Of a stretch of 64,000 nt of DNA, positions 7,346 through 15,692 are shown piece after piece. The translations under genes and the position numbers were made by a program. The stretch lies in NCBI RefSeq assembly GCF_002300165.1, contig NZ_MLCE01000023.1:363566-427565 (forward strand), written 5' to 3'. Numbering within the stretch: the first letter of the stretch is position 1; every line of letters begins with the position of its first letter. Source of the stretch: Streptomyces sp. Tue6028 (GTDB lineage: Bacteria; Actinomycetota; Actinomycetes; Streptomycetales; Streptomycetaceae). The notes below the pieces were generated by a model. It made no database searches, was not told the origin of the DNA, and saw only the letters and a program-made list of their open reading frames with translations.

Positions 7346-10300
7346 TTGCGCAGACAAGTGAAAAGAACGTGCGTCGCGAGCATCGCCACGGCGGCCGCCG
7401 TGGCCCTGACGGCGGGCATGACCAGCCCGGCGTCGGCCGAGGCCGCGCACGTGAGCAGCGACTCCGCGGCCAAAGGGACCTCCGGGCTCACCGCCCGGCA
7501 CCACATCACGCTGATCACCGGCGACCGGGTGGCCGTCGACGCCGGGGGACGGGTCGTCGGCTTCGAACGCGCCGAAGGCCGCGCCCACATACCCGTGTTC
7601 GTCCGCAAGACGGCCGGCCACACCTTCGTCGTGCCGGCCGACGCCCAGCGGCTGATCGCCTCCGGGCGGCTCGACAAGCGCCTCTTCGACGTCACCGAAC
7701 TGAACCGGGCGGCCACCCGCAAGGCCCAGAAGCAGGGCCTGAAGCTGATCGTCGGCTACCGGGGCGCCGCGGCCGCCGCCAAGGCCGACGTCCGGGACGC
7801 GGGCACGGTCCGCAGGACCCTCAGGTCACTGAACGCGGACGCGGTCCTCACCCCGCGGCAGGACGCGGCCGAGCTGTGGAACGCGGTCACGGACGACGGC
7901 ACGGCCGCCGCGGGCATCGCGCACGTCTGGCTCGACGGCGTCCGCAAGGCGAGCCTCGACAAGTCGGTGCCCCAGATCGGCGCCCCCAAGGCGTGGGCGG
8001 CCGGCTACGACGGCAAGGGCGTCAAGATCGCCGTCCTGGACACCGGGGTCGACGCGGCCCACCCGGACCTCAAGGACCAGGTGATCGCCGCCAAGAACTT
8101 CTCCACCTCCGCCGACGCCACCGACCACTTCGGACACGGCACGCACGTCGCGTCCATCGCGGCGGGCACCGGCGCGAAGTCGAACGGCAAGTACAAGGGC
8201 GTCGCGCCCGGCGCGAAGATCCTCAACGGCAAGGTCCTCAGCGACGACGGCTACGGCGACGACTCCGGCATCCTCGCGGGCATGGAGTGGGCCGCCGACC
8301 AGGGCGCGGACATCGTCAACCTCAGCCTGGGCGGAGGGGACACGCCGGAGATCGACCCGCTGGAAGCGGAGGTCAACAAGCTCTCCGAGGAGAAGGGCAT
8401 CCTCTTCGCCATCGCCGCGGGCAACGACGGTGACTTCGGCGAGCAGACCGTCGGCTCCCCGGGCAGCGCGGCCGACGCGCTCACCGTCGGCGCCGTCGAC
8501 GACAACGACAAGCTGGCGTCCTTCTCCAGCCGCGGCCCCGGCCTCGACGGCGCGATCAAGCCCGACGTGACCGCACCGGGCGTGGACATCACGGCCGCGG
8601 CGGCCCCGGGCAGCGTCATCGCCAAGGAGGTCGGCGAGAGGCCGCCGGGCTATCTGACGATCTCCGGTACGTCGATGGCGACCCCGCACGTCGCGGGCGC
8701 CGCCGCGATCCTCAAGCAGGAGCACCCGGACTGGACGTTCGCCGAGCTCAAGGGCGCGCTCACGGGCTCCGCGAAGGGCGGCGCGTACACGCCGTTCCAG
8801 CAGGGAACCGGCCGTATCGCCGTCGACCGGGCGATCAAGCAGACCGTCATCGCCGACCCCAGCTCGGTGGCCTTCCCCGTCGCGCAGTGGCCGCACACCG
8901 ACGACAAGCCGGTGACCCGCAGCGTCACCTACCGCAACGTGGGCAGGACCGACGTCACCCTGACCCTCGCGGTGACCGCCACCGGCCCCAAGGGCCGGCC
9001 GGCCCCCGCGGGCTTCTTCACGCTCGGCGCGAAGACGGTGAAGGTCCCGGCGGGCGGCAGGGCCTCCGTCGGCATCACGGCCGACACGAAGCTGGGCGGC
9101 ACCACCGACGGCGCGTACGCGGCGTACGTGACCGCCACGGGCGGCGGCCAGTCCGTGCGCACCGCCGCGGCCGTGCAGCGCGAGGTGGAGTCCTACGACG
9201 TCAAGCTGAAGTACGTGACGCGGGACGGGGAGAAGCCCACCCACTTCACCGATCTGACCCCGTACACCGGAGCGGGCCGCGACTACGTCACGCAGGGCAC
9301 CGGCGCCACGGAGACCGTCCGGGTCCCCAAGGGCACCTACGCCCTGAGCTCCCAGCTGGTGAAGGACCCCGAGAAGCTGGAAGGCGGCCTGGACTGGCTC
9401 GTCCAGCCCCGGCTGAGCGTCACCCGGAACGTCTCGGTGACCGTCGACCAGCGGACGGCCAGGTCCGCCGACATCACCGTGCCGGACGCCGGGGCCAAGC
9501 CCGTCTCCGCGATCGTCTCGTACATGTACGCGCCCTCCGACTTCGGCTTCGGCTTCGGCGTGGAGTCCTTCGCGGACCTGCGGGTCGCCCACATCGGCCC
9601 GGCGCTCTCCTCCGGCCTGACGCAGAGCTGGTCGGGCGTCTGGACCAAGGGCGACGACACCGAGTACGACATCTTCACCGGCGGCAAGGTGACCAAGCTC
9701 CAGGGCGCGCACGTCAAGCACTACAAGGCGGGCGACCTGGCCACCGTGAAGACCGGCATGGGCGCCGCGGCCTCCGGCAAGACGGGCGCCGTCACCGCGT
9801 ACGGCTTTCTGACCGACGACTTCGCCTTCGGCGTCGGGGTCGAGCAGAAGCTGCCCGGCACCCGCACGCTGCACGTGTCCACCGGCGACCGCGTGCAGTG
9901 GAGCCTCGACTTCGAGCAGTACGGCGGCAAGGACGCCGACGGCTTCCCGCTCGGCGAGGCGTTCTACACGCTCGGTGACCCGCAGACCTTCGCGGCGGGC
10001 AGGAGCTACACGAAGACCTTCAACACCGGCGTCTTCGGGCCGAAGCTCAGCAGTGCGTACGGCGTCTTCCGCGACGGCCGCTACATCAGCGGCTACCTGC
10101 CGATGCTCGCCGACGGGCAGTCGCACGCCGGGGCCTCCCTCGTGACCTCGGTCAGGACGACCCTGTACCGCAACAACACGAAGATCGCCGAGAACGACGA
10201 CCCGCTCGACGGCAGCGGCCGCTTCAAGGTGCCGGACGCCGACGCGTCCTACCGGCTGACCACCTCCGTCAAGCGCTCCGTGAAGGTGGCCGCGGCCTCC

Positions 10301-10657
10301 ACGCGGATCGACGCCTCCTGGACGTTCCGCTCCAAGAAGGCCGACGGGGTGAAGCTGCCGGTGTCCACGGCCCGCTTCGGCGCGCCCCTCGGCCTGGACA
10401 GCCGCGGACCGGCCGGCCGCGAGGTCACCGTCCCGGTCACCGTCCAGGGCGCCGCCGCGGGGGCCAACCTCCGCTCGCTTTCCGTGTACGTCAGCTACGA
10501 CTACGGCCAGACGTGGACCAAGGCCGACGTCAGGAACGGCAGGATCACCTACAAGAACCCGGCGAAGGGCAAGGGCGTCTCGTTCCACGCCAAGATCGCC
10601 GACAAGAAGGGCAACAAGTCCACGATCTCGATCTACAACGCCTACTACGGCAAGTGA
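7346..10657 (+). CDS. secreted S8 family serine peptidase (subtilase)
   Basis: Secreted subtilisin-like protease. Numbering from the TTG at 7346, the catalytic triad is Asp232 (VLDTGVD), His264 (FGHGTHVA) and Ser443 (SGTSMATPH); the oxyanion Asn is in AAGNDGD. A signal peptide (RRQVKR, hydrophobic core, cleavage near SPASA) and a propeptide (~35-200) precede the catalytic domain (~200-480). About 620 further residues are beta-rich, Fn3-like accessory domains. The start is uncertain: GGGGGAG at 7337-7343 lies just before TTG 7346 and before GTG 7358, while ATG 7304 lacks a ribosome site; all give the same mature enzyme. It is a single-gene unit followed by a strong terminator. Confidence 0.92.
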   Translation: MRRQVKRTCVASIATAAAVALTAGMTSPASAEAAHVSSDSAAKGTSGLTARHHITLITGDRVAVDAGGRVVGFERAEGRAHIPVFVRKTAGHTFVVPADAQRLIASGRLDKRLFDVTELNRAATRKAQKQGLKLIVGYRGAAAAAKADVRDAGTVRRTLRSLNADAVLTPRQDAAELWNAVTDDGTAAAGIAHVWLDGVRKASLDKSVPQIGAPKAWAAGYDGKGVKIAVLDTGVDAAHPDLKDQVIAAKNFSTSADATDHFGHGTHVASIAAGTGAKSNGKYKGVAPGAKILNGKVLSDDGYGDDSGILAGMEWAADQGADIVNLSLGGGDTPEIDPLEAEVNKLSEEKGILFAIAAGNDGDFGEQTVGSPGSAADALTVGAVDDNDKLASFSSRGPGLDGAIKPDVTAPGVDITAAAAPGSVIAKEVGERPPGYLTISGTSMATPHVAGAAAILKQEHPDWTFAELKGALTGSAKGGAYTPFQQGTGRIAVDRAIKQTVIADPSSVAFPVAQWPHTDDKPVTRSVTYRNVGRTDVTLTLAVTATGPKGRPAPAGFFTLGAKTVKVPAGGRASVGITADTKLGGTTDGAYAAYVTATGGGQSVRTAAAVQREVESYDVKLKYVTRDGEKPTHFTDLTPYTGAGRDYVTQGTGATETVRVPKGTYALSSQLVKDPEKLEGGLDWLVQPRLSVTRNVSVTVDQRTARSADITVPDAGAKPVSAIVSYMYAPSDFGFGFGVESFADLRVAHIGPALSSGLTQSWSGVWTKGDDTEYDIFTGGKVTKLQGAHVKHYKAGDLATVKTGMGAAASGKTGAVTAYGFLTDDFAFGVGVEQKLPGTRTLHVSTGDRVQWSLDFEQYGGKDADGFPLGEAFYTLGDPQTFAAGRSYTKTFNTGVFGPKLSSAYGVFRDGRYISGYLPMLADGQSHAGASLVTSVRTTLYRNNTKIAENDDPLDGSGRFKVPDADASYRLTTSVKRSVKVAAASTRIDASWTFRSKKADGVKLPVSTARFGAPLGLDSRGPAGREVTVPVTVQGAAAGANLRSLSVYVSYDYGQTWTKADVRNGRITYKNPAKGKGVSFHAKIADKKGNKSTISIYNAYYGK

Positions 10658-10722
10658 CCGTGGCGGCGGCGCCCGGGTTCGCCGAGCGCTGACCCGTTTC
10701 GCCCAACGCTGACACGCGGCGG

Positions 10723-10755
10723 CGGCCCGTCGGAAGCAGAGCTTCCGACGGGCCG
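10723..10755 (+). terminator. strong intrinsic terminator after the subtilase gene
   Basis: A perfect 15-bp stem (10723-10737 with 10741-10755, AGA loop) is followed by a T-rich stretch. It is only 20 bases before the next gene's start, so that gene's promoter must overlap or precede it, or readthrough occurs. Confidence 0.8.
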
Positions 10756-10774
10756 TCCGTGTTTGTGTGAGGGC

Positions 10775-11545
10775 ATGACCGCTTCGACCGTCGAATACAT
10801 CCGCTACCGCATCCCCGAGGAACGGTCGGCCGAGTTCCTGGCCGCCTACACGCGGGCCGCCGTCCGGCTCGCCGCCGCCCCGCAGTGCGTCGACTACGAA
10901 CTCGCCCGCTGCGAGGAGGACTTCGAGCACTTCATCCTGCGGATCACCTGGACGTCGACCGAGGACCACATCGAGGGCTTCCGCAATTCGGAGCTCTTCC
11001 CCGGCTTCCTCGCCGAGATCCGCCCCTTCATCGGCGACATCGAGGAGATGCGCCACTACAAACCGACGACGGTGCGGGGTGCCGGCGCGTCGGTCCCCAC
11101 GCTCTACTCCTGGGCGGGCGGCGCCGAGGCCTTCACCCGGCTCACCGAGTCCTTCTACGGCAAGGTGCTCAAGGACGACCTCCTGGCGCCCCTGTTCGCG
11201 GGCCTGGCCCCCGAGCACGCCGTCCACGTGGCGCTCTGGCTCGGCGAGGTCTTCGGCGGCCCGCCGGCGTACTCCGAGACGCAGGGCGGCCACGGGCACA
11301 TGGTCGCCAAGCACTTCGGCAAGAACATCACGGAGGTGCAGCGCCGCCGCTGGGTGAACCTCCTCCAGGACGCCGCCGACGACGCCGGGCTGCCCACCGA
11401 CGCCGAGTTCCGCTCGGCCTTCCTCGCCTACGTGGAGTGGGGCACACGTCTGGCCGTCTACTTCTCCGGCCCCGACGCGACCCCTCCGGGAGAGCAGCCG
11501 GTGCCGAAGTGGACCTGGGGCGCCGCACCGCCGTACCAGCCGTGA
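10775..11545 (+). CDS. ABM monooxygenase-like domain fused to group II truncated haemoglobin
   Basis: A 256-residue chimera. Residues ~1-95 form an antibiotic-biosynthesis-monooxygenase (dimeric alpha-beta barrel) fold, with the pattern VEYIRYRIPEE...CVDYELARCEEDFEHF. Residues ~105-245 form a group II (trHbO) globin, with the proximal His in AKHFGKNI and the Trp of RRRWVNLL. Such chimeras are known from Streptomyces, for example S. avermitilis. Expected roles are oxygen or NO chemistry or oxidation of small aromatic substrates in the cytoplasm; the actual substrate is unknown. ATG 10775 has GAGG just before it; an upstream TTG would add four residues. It is convergent with the MmyB-type regulator. 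Confidence 0.9.
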   Translation: MTASTVEYIRYRIPEERSAEFLAAYTRAAVRLAAAPQCVDYELARCEEDFEHFILRITWTSTEDHIEGFRNSELFPGFLAEIRPFIGDIEEMRHYKPTTVRGAGASVPTLYSWAGGAEAFTRLTESFYGKVLKDDLLAPLFAGLAPEHAVHVALWLGEVFGGPPAYSETQGGHGHMVAKHFGKNITEVQRRRWVNLLQDAADDAGLPTDAEFRSAFLAYVEWGTRLAVYFSGPDATPPGEQPVPKWTWGAAPPYQP

Positions 11546-11651
11546 CGGGGCCGCCGCGCCGGGCGTGACGGGCCCCTCGTGCCGGGTGCGGTGCCCGTCG
11601 TGGCGGCCCGTGACGCACGGCGCGACCGGTGTGCGGGGCGTGCCGGTGGTT

Positions 11652-12566
11652 CTACTGCGGTGCGGCCGCCCCCGCACGGGTCGCGTCCGTGCCCCAGGAA
11701 GCCAGCAGACGCAGCGCCTCCGCCGAGGACGAGTCCGGCTCCGCGTGATACGTGATCAGGGCCAGCTCACCGTCGTCGAGCAGCCGGAAGGATTCGAAGC
11801 GCAGCGAGAGCTCGCCCACCAGGGGATGCCGCAGATGCTTCAGCCCGTGGCTCTTCTCCTTCACGTCGTGCGTCGCCCACAGCCGGCGGAAGTCCTCGCT
11901 CTTCACGGAGAGCTCCCCGACCAGCGCGGACAGTCGCGGATCGTCCGGGTGGCAGCCCGCGTCCATACGCAGCATGCAGACGATGTCGATCGCCTTCTGC
12001 TCCCAGTCCACGTACAGGTCGCGGTACTCGGGCTTCAGGAACACCAGACGCGCCCAGTTGCGCTCCTGGGGCGGCATCTCGGACCAGTCGCCGAAGATCG
12101 CCGCGGCCATCCGGTTCCAGGCGAGGATGTCGGAGCGCCGCCCGGTGAGGTACGCCGGGACGCCGTCCATCGAGTCGAGCAGCTGCCGCAGCGCCGGGCG
12201 CACCTGCTGCGGCCGGGCCGCCTGCTTCTTCTTGTGCTGCTTGGGCTTCGCCAGGTGGGTGAGATGCGCGTGCTCGGCGTCCGTCAGCCGCAGCGCCCGC
12301 GCGATCGCGTCGAGGACCTCCGCCGACACGTTCCGGCCGTTGCCCTGTTCCAGCCGCGTGTAGTACGCCACGGACACCCCGGCCAGCTGCGCCAGCTCCT
12401 CGCGGCGCAGCCCGGGTACGCGGCGGTGCCGTCCGAAGTCCGGCAACCCCACGTCCTCGGGCTTCAGCCGGGCCCGGCGACTGCGCAGGAACTCGCTCAG
12501 CTCCGCACGCCGGTCCAGCGACCGGCCCACTTCCCCGGTGGGCTCCTGAGAGGGCGGTTCGCTCAT
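11652..12566 (-). CDS. XRE/MmyB-type transcriptional regulator
   Basis: DNA-binding regulator of 304 residues. Residues ~20-95 hold a helix-turn-helix (LRREELAQLAGVSVAYYTRLEQG), followed by a basic KPKQHKKKQ linker. Residues ~130-300 form the MmyB-like ligand-binding domain (PAYLTGRRSDILAWN, RNWARLVF, DWEQKAIDIVCMLR), a PAS-like pocket thought to bind fatty-acyl ligands. ATG 12566 was chosen because sequence before it is not family-like. The gene is divergent from a zinc alcohol dehydrogenase gene, and MmyB-type regulators commonly control an adjacent oxidoreductase. It therefore probably represses that gene and itself from the shared 175-base region, which holds a perfect inverted repeat and two CGTACG palindromes. 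Confidence 0.92.
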   Translation of the reverse strand: MSEPPSQEPTGEVGRSLDRRAELSEFLRSRRARLKPEDVGLPDFGRHRRVPGLRREELAQLAGVSVAYYTRLEQGNGRNVSAEVLDAIARALRLTDAEHAHLTHLAKPKQHKKKQAARPQQVRPALRQLLDSMDGVPAYLTGRRSDILAWNRMAAAIFGDWSEMPPQERNWARLVFLKPEYRDLYVDWEQKAIDIVCMLRMDAGCHPDDPRLSALVGELSVKSEDFRRLWATHDVKEKSHGLKHLRHPLVGELSLRFESFRLLDDGELALITYHAEPDSSSAEALRLLASWGTDATRAGAAAPQ

Positions 12567-12682
12567 ACGTCCAGTATTCACGGTCGTACGCGGAGGATCC
12601 TGACCCCGCCAGTGGTAGGACCGCTGGGCGTACGCAAAGCCGTGGCCTGGGTGAAACCCCGCGCCGGAGGCAGTCTGGGATG

Positions 12683-12710
12683 CGTGCTCGGCCGGAGCCG
12701 GCCGAGCACG
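12683..12710. promoter_or_regulatory. perfect 12-bp inverted repeat upstream of the alcohol dehydrogenase
   Basis: CGTGCTCGGCCG (12683-12694) and its exact complement (12699-12710) are separated by GAGC. It lies 31 bases before the dehydrogenase ATG and in the shared region with a divergent regulator, so it is more likely an operator or 5'-leader hairpin than a terminator. Two CGTACG palindromes are also present at 12585-12590 and 12629-12634. Confidence 0.55.
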
Positions 12711-12741
12711 GCACAGACCACTCCTGAGGAGAACTCCCGGC

Positions 12742-13785
12742 ATGACCACTGTTGCTGCCTACGCCGCTCCCGCCGCCAAGGCTCCGCTGGAGCGCACCAC
12801 CATCGAGCGCCGCGAGGTCGGCGCGGCCGACGTCCTGATCGACATCAAGTTCGCCGGCATCTGCCACTCCGACATCCACCAGGCCCGCGAGGGCTGGGGC
12901 GAGGCCATCTTCCCGATGGTGCCCGGTCACGAGATCGCCGGCATCGTCTCCGAGGTCGGCTCCGGCGTCACCAAGTACAAGGTCGGCGACCGGGTGGGCG
13001 TCGGCTGCATGGTCGACTCCTGCCGCGAGTGCGACAACTGCAAGGCGGGCCTGGAGCAGTACTGCACCGGCGGCGGAATGACCGGCACGTACAACGCGGT
13101 CGGCAAGGACGGCGAGCCCACCTACGGCGGCTACTCCGAGAAGATCGTCGTCGACGAGAACTACGTCGTCCGCATCCCCGACGGCCTGTCGCTGGACGTG
13201 GCCGCACCCCTGCTCTGCGCCGGCATCACCACGTACTCCCCGCTCAAGCACTGGAACGCCGGCCCCGGCAAGAAGGTCGCCGTCCTCGGCATGGGCGGCC
13301 TCGGCCACATGGGCGTCAAGATCGCCCACGCGCTGGGCGCCGAGGTCACCGTCCTGTCGCAGTCGCTGCGCAAGAAGGACGACGGCCTGAAGCTGGGCGC
13401 CGACCACTACTACGCCACCAGCGACCCGAAGACCTTCGAGGAGCTGCGCGGCACGTTCGACGTCATCCTGTCCACGGTCTCGGCCCCGCTCGACCTGGAC
13501 GCCTACCTGTCCCTCCTCAGGACCGACGGTGCCTTCGTGAACGTCGGCGCCCCCGAGGAGCCGGTCAGGCTCAACCTCTTCTCGGTGATCGGCGGCCGCA
13601 AGACCCTCGCGGGCTCCGGCATCGGCGGCATCCGGGAGACCCAGGAGATGCTCGACTTCTGCGCCGAGCACGGCTTCGGCGCCGAGATCGAGCTGATCAG
13701 CGCGTCCGAGATCAACGACGCGTACGAGCGGGTGCTGGCGAGCGACGTCCGCTACCGCTTCGTGATCGACACCGCGACGATCTAG
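12742..13785 (+). CDS. zinc-dependent NAD(P) alcohol dehydrogenase (YahK/CAD-like)
   Basis: Oxidises alcohols or reduces aldehydes with NAD(P)H in the cytoplasm. The 347-residue protein has the catalytic zinc ligands Cys and His in GICHSDIHQ, GHEIAG and the later active-site region LLCAG. The structural-zinc cluster is CRECDNCKAGLEQYC, and the dinucleotide fold is GMGGLGHMG. This pattern is that of the cinnamyl-alcohol-dehydrogenase/YahK branch, broad aldehyde reductases. The ATG is preceded by GAGGAG. It is divergent from the MmyB-type regulator, its probable controller. The physiological substrate is unknown. Confidence 0.92.
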   Translation: MTTVAAYAAPAAKAPLERTTIERREVGAADVLIDIKFAGICHSDIHQAREGWGEAIFPMVPGHEIAGIVSEVGSGVTKYKVGDRVGVGCMVDSCRECDNCKAGLEQYCTGGGMTGTYNAVGKDGEPTYGGYSEKIVVDENYVVRIPDGLSLDVAAPLLCAGITTYSPLKHWNAGPGKKVAVLGMGGLGHMGVKIAHALGAEVTVLSQSLRKKDDGLKLGADHYYATSDPKTFEELRGTFDVILSTVSAPLDLDAYLSLLRTDGAFVNVGAPEEPVRLNLFSVIGGRKTLAGSGIGGIRETQEMLDFCAEHGFGAEIELISASEINDAYERVLASDVRYRFVIDTATI

Positions 13786-13811
13786 TGTCGGCCGGCCTCG
13801 GTGCCGGTGAG

Positions 13812-13844
13812 GGGCGCCCGGGGCCGCACGGCCCGCGGGCGCCC
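13812..13844. terminator. bidirectional terminator hairpin between convergent genes
   Basis: A 14-bp GC stem with one bulged G (13812-13825 with 13830-13844, GCAC loop) lies between the convergent dehydrogenase and sigma-factor genes. Confidence 0.6.
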
Positions 13845-13950
13845 TTCCGCGTCGGCAGACCGCGCCGCCCGCGTGCGTTCCGAAGTGTGTGGCGACCGGA
13901 TCGGCCCGGGGCCGCCGGAGCGGGTGCCGCGGGAGCCTGCGCGTGAGCCG

Positions 13951-15126
13951 TCAGCGGCTCCGGCGGGAGTTGAGCCGGGCCGCCTGGCGGGTCAGATGGT
14001 CGCGCTCGGCGAGGTTCGGTGCCTTTCGGGCCGCCTCCGCGTACAGCCGTGCCGCCGTGACCAGGTCGCCGTCGCGCTCGTGGAGGTAGGCCGCCACCGC
14101 GGTGCGGCGGGGCATGGGGTCTCCGCCGTTCGAAGAGCTCGCGGAGGCGTCGTCCAGCGCCGCGAGCGCCGCCAGCCCGGCGCGCGGGCCGTCGGCCTCG
14201 CCGACGGCGACCACGCGGTTGAGCCGGACGACCGGGCTGTCGGTCAGGCGCACGAGCTCGTCGTACCACTCGACGATCTGCACCCAGTCGGTCTCCTCGA
14301 CGGTGGGCGCGTCGGCGTGAAGCGCGGCGATGGCCGCCTGGGCCTGGAACTCGCCCAGCCGGTCGCGGACGAGGGCCGCCTGCAGGATCTCGACGCCCTC
14401 GGCGATCATCCCGGTGTCCCAGCGGCCGCGGTCCTGCTCGGCGAGCGGCACCAGACCGCCGTCGGCCGCGGTCCGGGCGGCGCGCCGGGCGTGGTGGAGC
14501 AGCATCAGGGCGAGCAGGCCCGCCACCTCCGGGTGGTCGATCGACGCCGCGAGCTGCCGGGTGAGCCGGATGGCCTCGGCGGCGAGGTCGACGTCGCCGG
14601 AGTAGCCCTCGTTGAAGACCAGGTAGAGGACGCGCAGCACGGTGGCGACGTCCCCGGGCCGGTCGAACCGCACGCCGGAGACGGTGCGTTTGGCCCGGCT
14701 GATGCGCTGCGCCATCGTCGCCTCGGGCACCAGGTAGGCCTGGGCGATCTGGCGGGTGGTCAGCCCGCCGACCGCGCGCAGCGTGAGCGCGACCGCGGAC
14801 GACGGCGTCAGCGACGGGTGGGCGCACAGGAAGTAGAGCTGGAGTGTGTCGTCCGCCGCGGGCGCGGGACCCGGCGCGGGCTCCTCGTCGACGAGGTCCT
14901 CACGCCGACGCCGGGCCGTGTCGGCGCGGGTGGCGTCGAGGAACTTGCGCCAGGCCACGGTGACCAGCCAGCCCTTCGGATCGCGCGGCGGGTCGGCCGG
15001 CCAGACGCGGAGCGCCTCGACGAGCGCGTCCTGCACGGCGTCCTCGGCCGCCGCGAAGTCGGCTCCGCGGCGGACGAGGACGGCGAGCACGCTCGGCGTG
15101 AGGCTCCGGAGCAGGGCCTCGTTCAT
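13951..15126 (-). CDS. ECF42-type RNA polymerase sigma factor (with C-terminal TPR-like domain)
   Basis: Directs RNA polymerase to a stress or metabolite-responsive regulon. The 391-residue protein has sigma region 2 (ADFAAAEDAVQDALVEALRVWP, then GWLVTVAWRKFLDATR), region 4 (LTLRAVGGLTTRQIAQAYLVPEATMAQRISRAK) and an extra ~200-residue helical, TPR-like C-terminal domain (EGYSGDVDLAAEAIRL onward). That architecture and the adjacent DGPF/YCII gene define the ECF42 group, which lacks a classic anti-sigma factor and uses the C-terminal domain for control. ATG 15126 overlaps the partner gene's stop as ATGA, indicating translational coupling. Confidence 0.93.
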   Translation of the reverse strand: MNEALLRSLTPSVLAVLVRRGADFAAAEDAVQDALVEALRVWPADPPRDPKGWLVTVAWRKFLDATRADTARRRREDLVDEEPAPGPAPAADDTLQLYFLCAHPSLTPSSAVALTLRAVGGLTTRQIAQAYLVPEATMAQRISRAKRTVSGVRFDRPGDVATVLRVLYLVFNEGYSGDVDLAAEAIRLTRQLAASIDHPEVAGLLALMLLHHARRAARTAADGGLVPLAEQDRGRWDTGMIAEGVEILQAALVRDRLGEFQAQAAIAALHADAPTVEETDWVQIVEWYDELVRLTDSPVVRLNRVVAVGEADGPRAGLAALAALDDASASSSNGGDPMPRRTAVAAYLHERDGDLVTAARLYAEAARKAPNLAERDHLTRQAARLNSRRSR

Positions 15127-15542
15127 CGATGAGGGCACTCCGTGACGGAGGGCTCCGCGGCCAGGAACGGGCGCAGTTCGAGCCACTCGTGGATCGGCTT
15201 CCCGCCCGCCCCTGGGGCGGCCGACAGCTCTCCGGCCAGCTCGACGGCCCGCTCGTGGCTGTCGACGTCGATCACCATCCAGCCGGCGATGAGGTCCTTG
15301 GTCTCGGCGAACGGTCCGTCGGTGACCGGCGGGCGCCCCTCACCGTCGTACCGGACCCACTCTCCCTCGGGGGCGAGCGCCTGACCGCCGACGAACTCAC
15401 CGGTCTTCTCGAGCCGCGCCGCGAAGTCGTTCATGTACTGCACGTGCGCCGAGATCTCCTCCGGCGTCCACTGCTCCATCGGCACGTCGTTGAACGAAGC
15501 CGGGGCGCCGCGGTAGTGCTTGAGCAGCAGGTACTTGGCCAT
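15123..15542 (-). CDS. DGPF/YCII family protein, ECF42 partner
   Basis: A 139-residue YCII/DGPF protein with a ferredoxin-like dimeric alpha-beta fold. It shows the start MAKYLLLKHYRG, the DGPFAETKD motif, and the conserved GWMVIDVDSHERAVELA segment. Genes of this kind are found beside ECF42 sigma factors across actinobacteria and are regulon members or modulators; whether it senses a ligand is not established. The ATG at 15542 has AGGAG in the right place. Its stop overlaps the sigma factor start by four bases, so the two are one operon. Confidence 0.92.
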   Translation of the reverse strand: MAKYLLLKHYRGAPASFNDVPMEQWTPEEISAHVQYMNDFAARLEKTGEFVGGQALAPEGEWVRYDGEGRPPVTDGPFAETKDLIAGWMVIDVDSHERAVELAGELSAAPGAGGKPIHEWLELRPFLAAEPSVTECPHR

Positions 15543-15692
15543 GGTGGTCTCCTCGGTGTTCGTGCGACCCATTGTGGTCGCGTCCACCTCGGGGACGGAG
15601 CCGGTCACGCGTTCTCGACATCGCCGCCCGAATTTCTTCCGGGCCGTTCCGACCAGCCCGGCGGGCGAGCCGCGCACGACGTGGCCGGGCCG

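Noticed and set aside
11544..11615. Possible terminator between the globin and regulator genes
   Set aside because: Arms ACGGGGCCGCC and GGCGGCCCGT pair only with a bulge and a long loop; weaker than the other hairpins.
7826..11677. Long minus-strand open frame of 1283 codons
   Set aside because: It lies opposite the subtilase and globin genes, has an Arg/Gly/Ala/Val-rich translation without motifs, and is a shadow of the high GC content.
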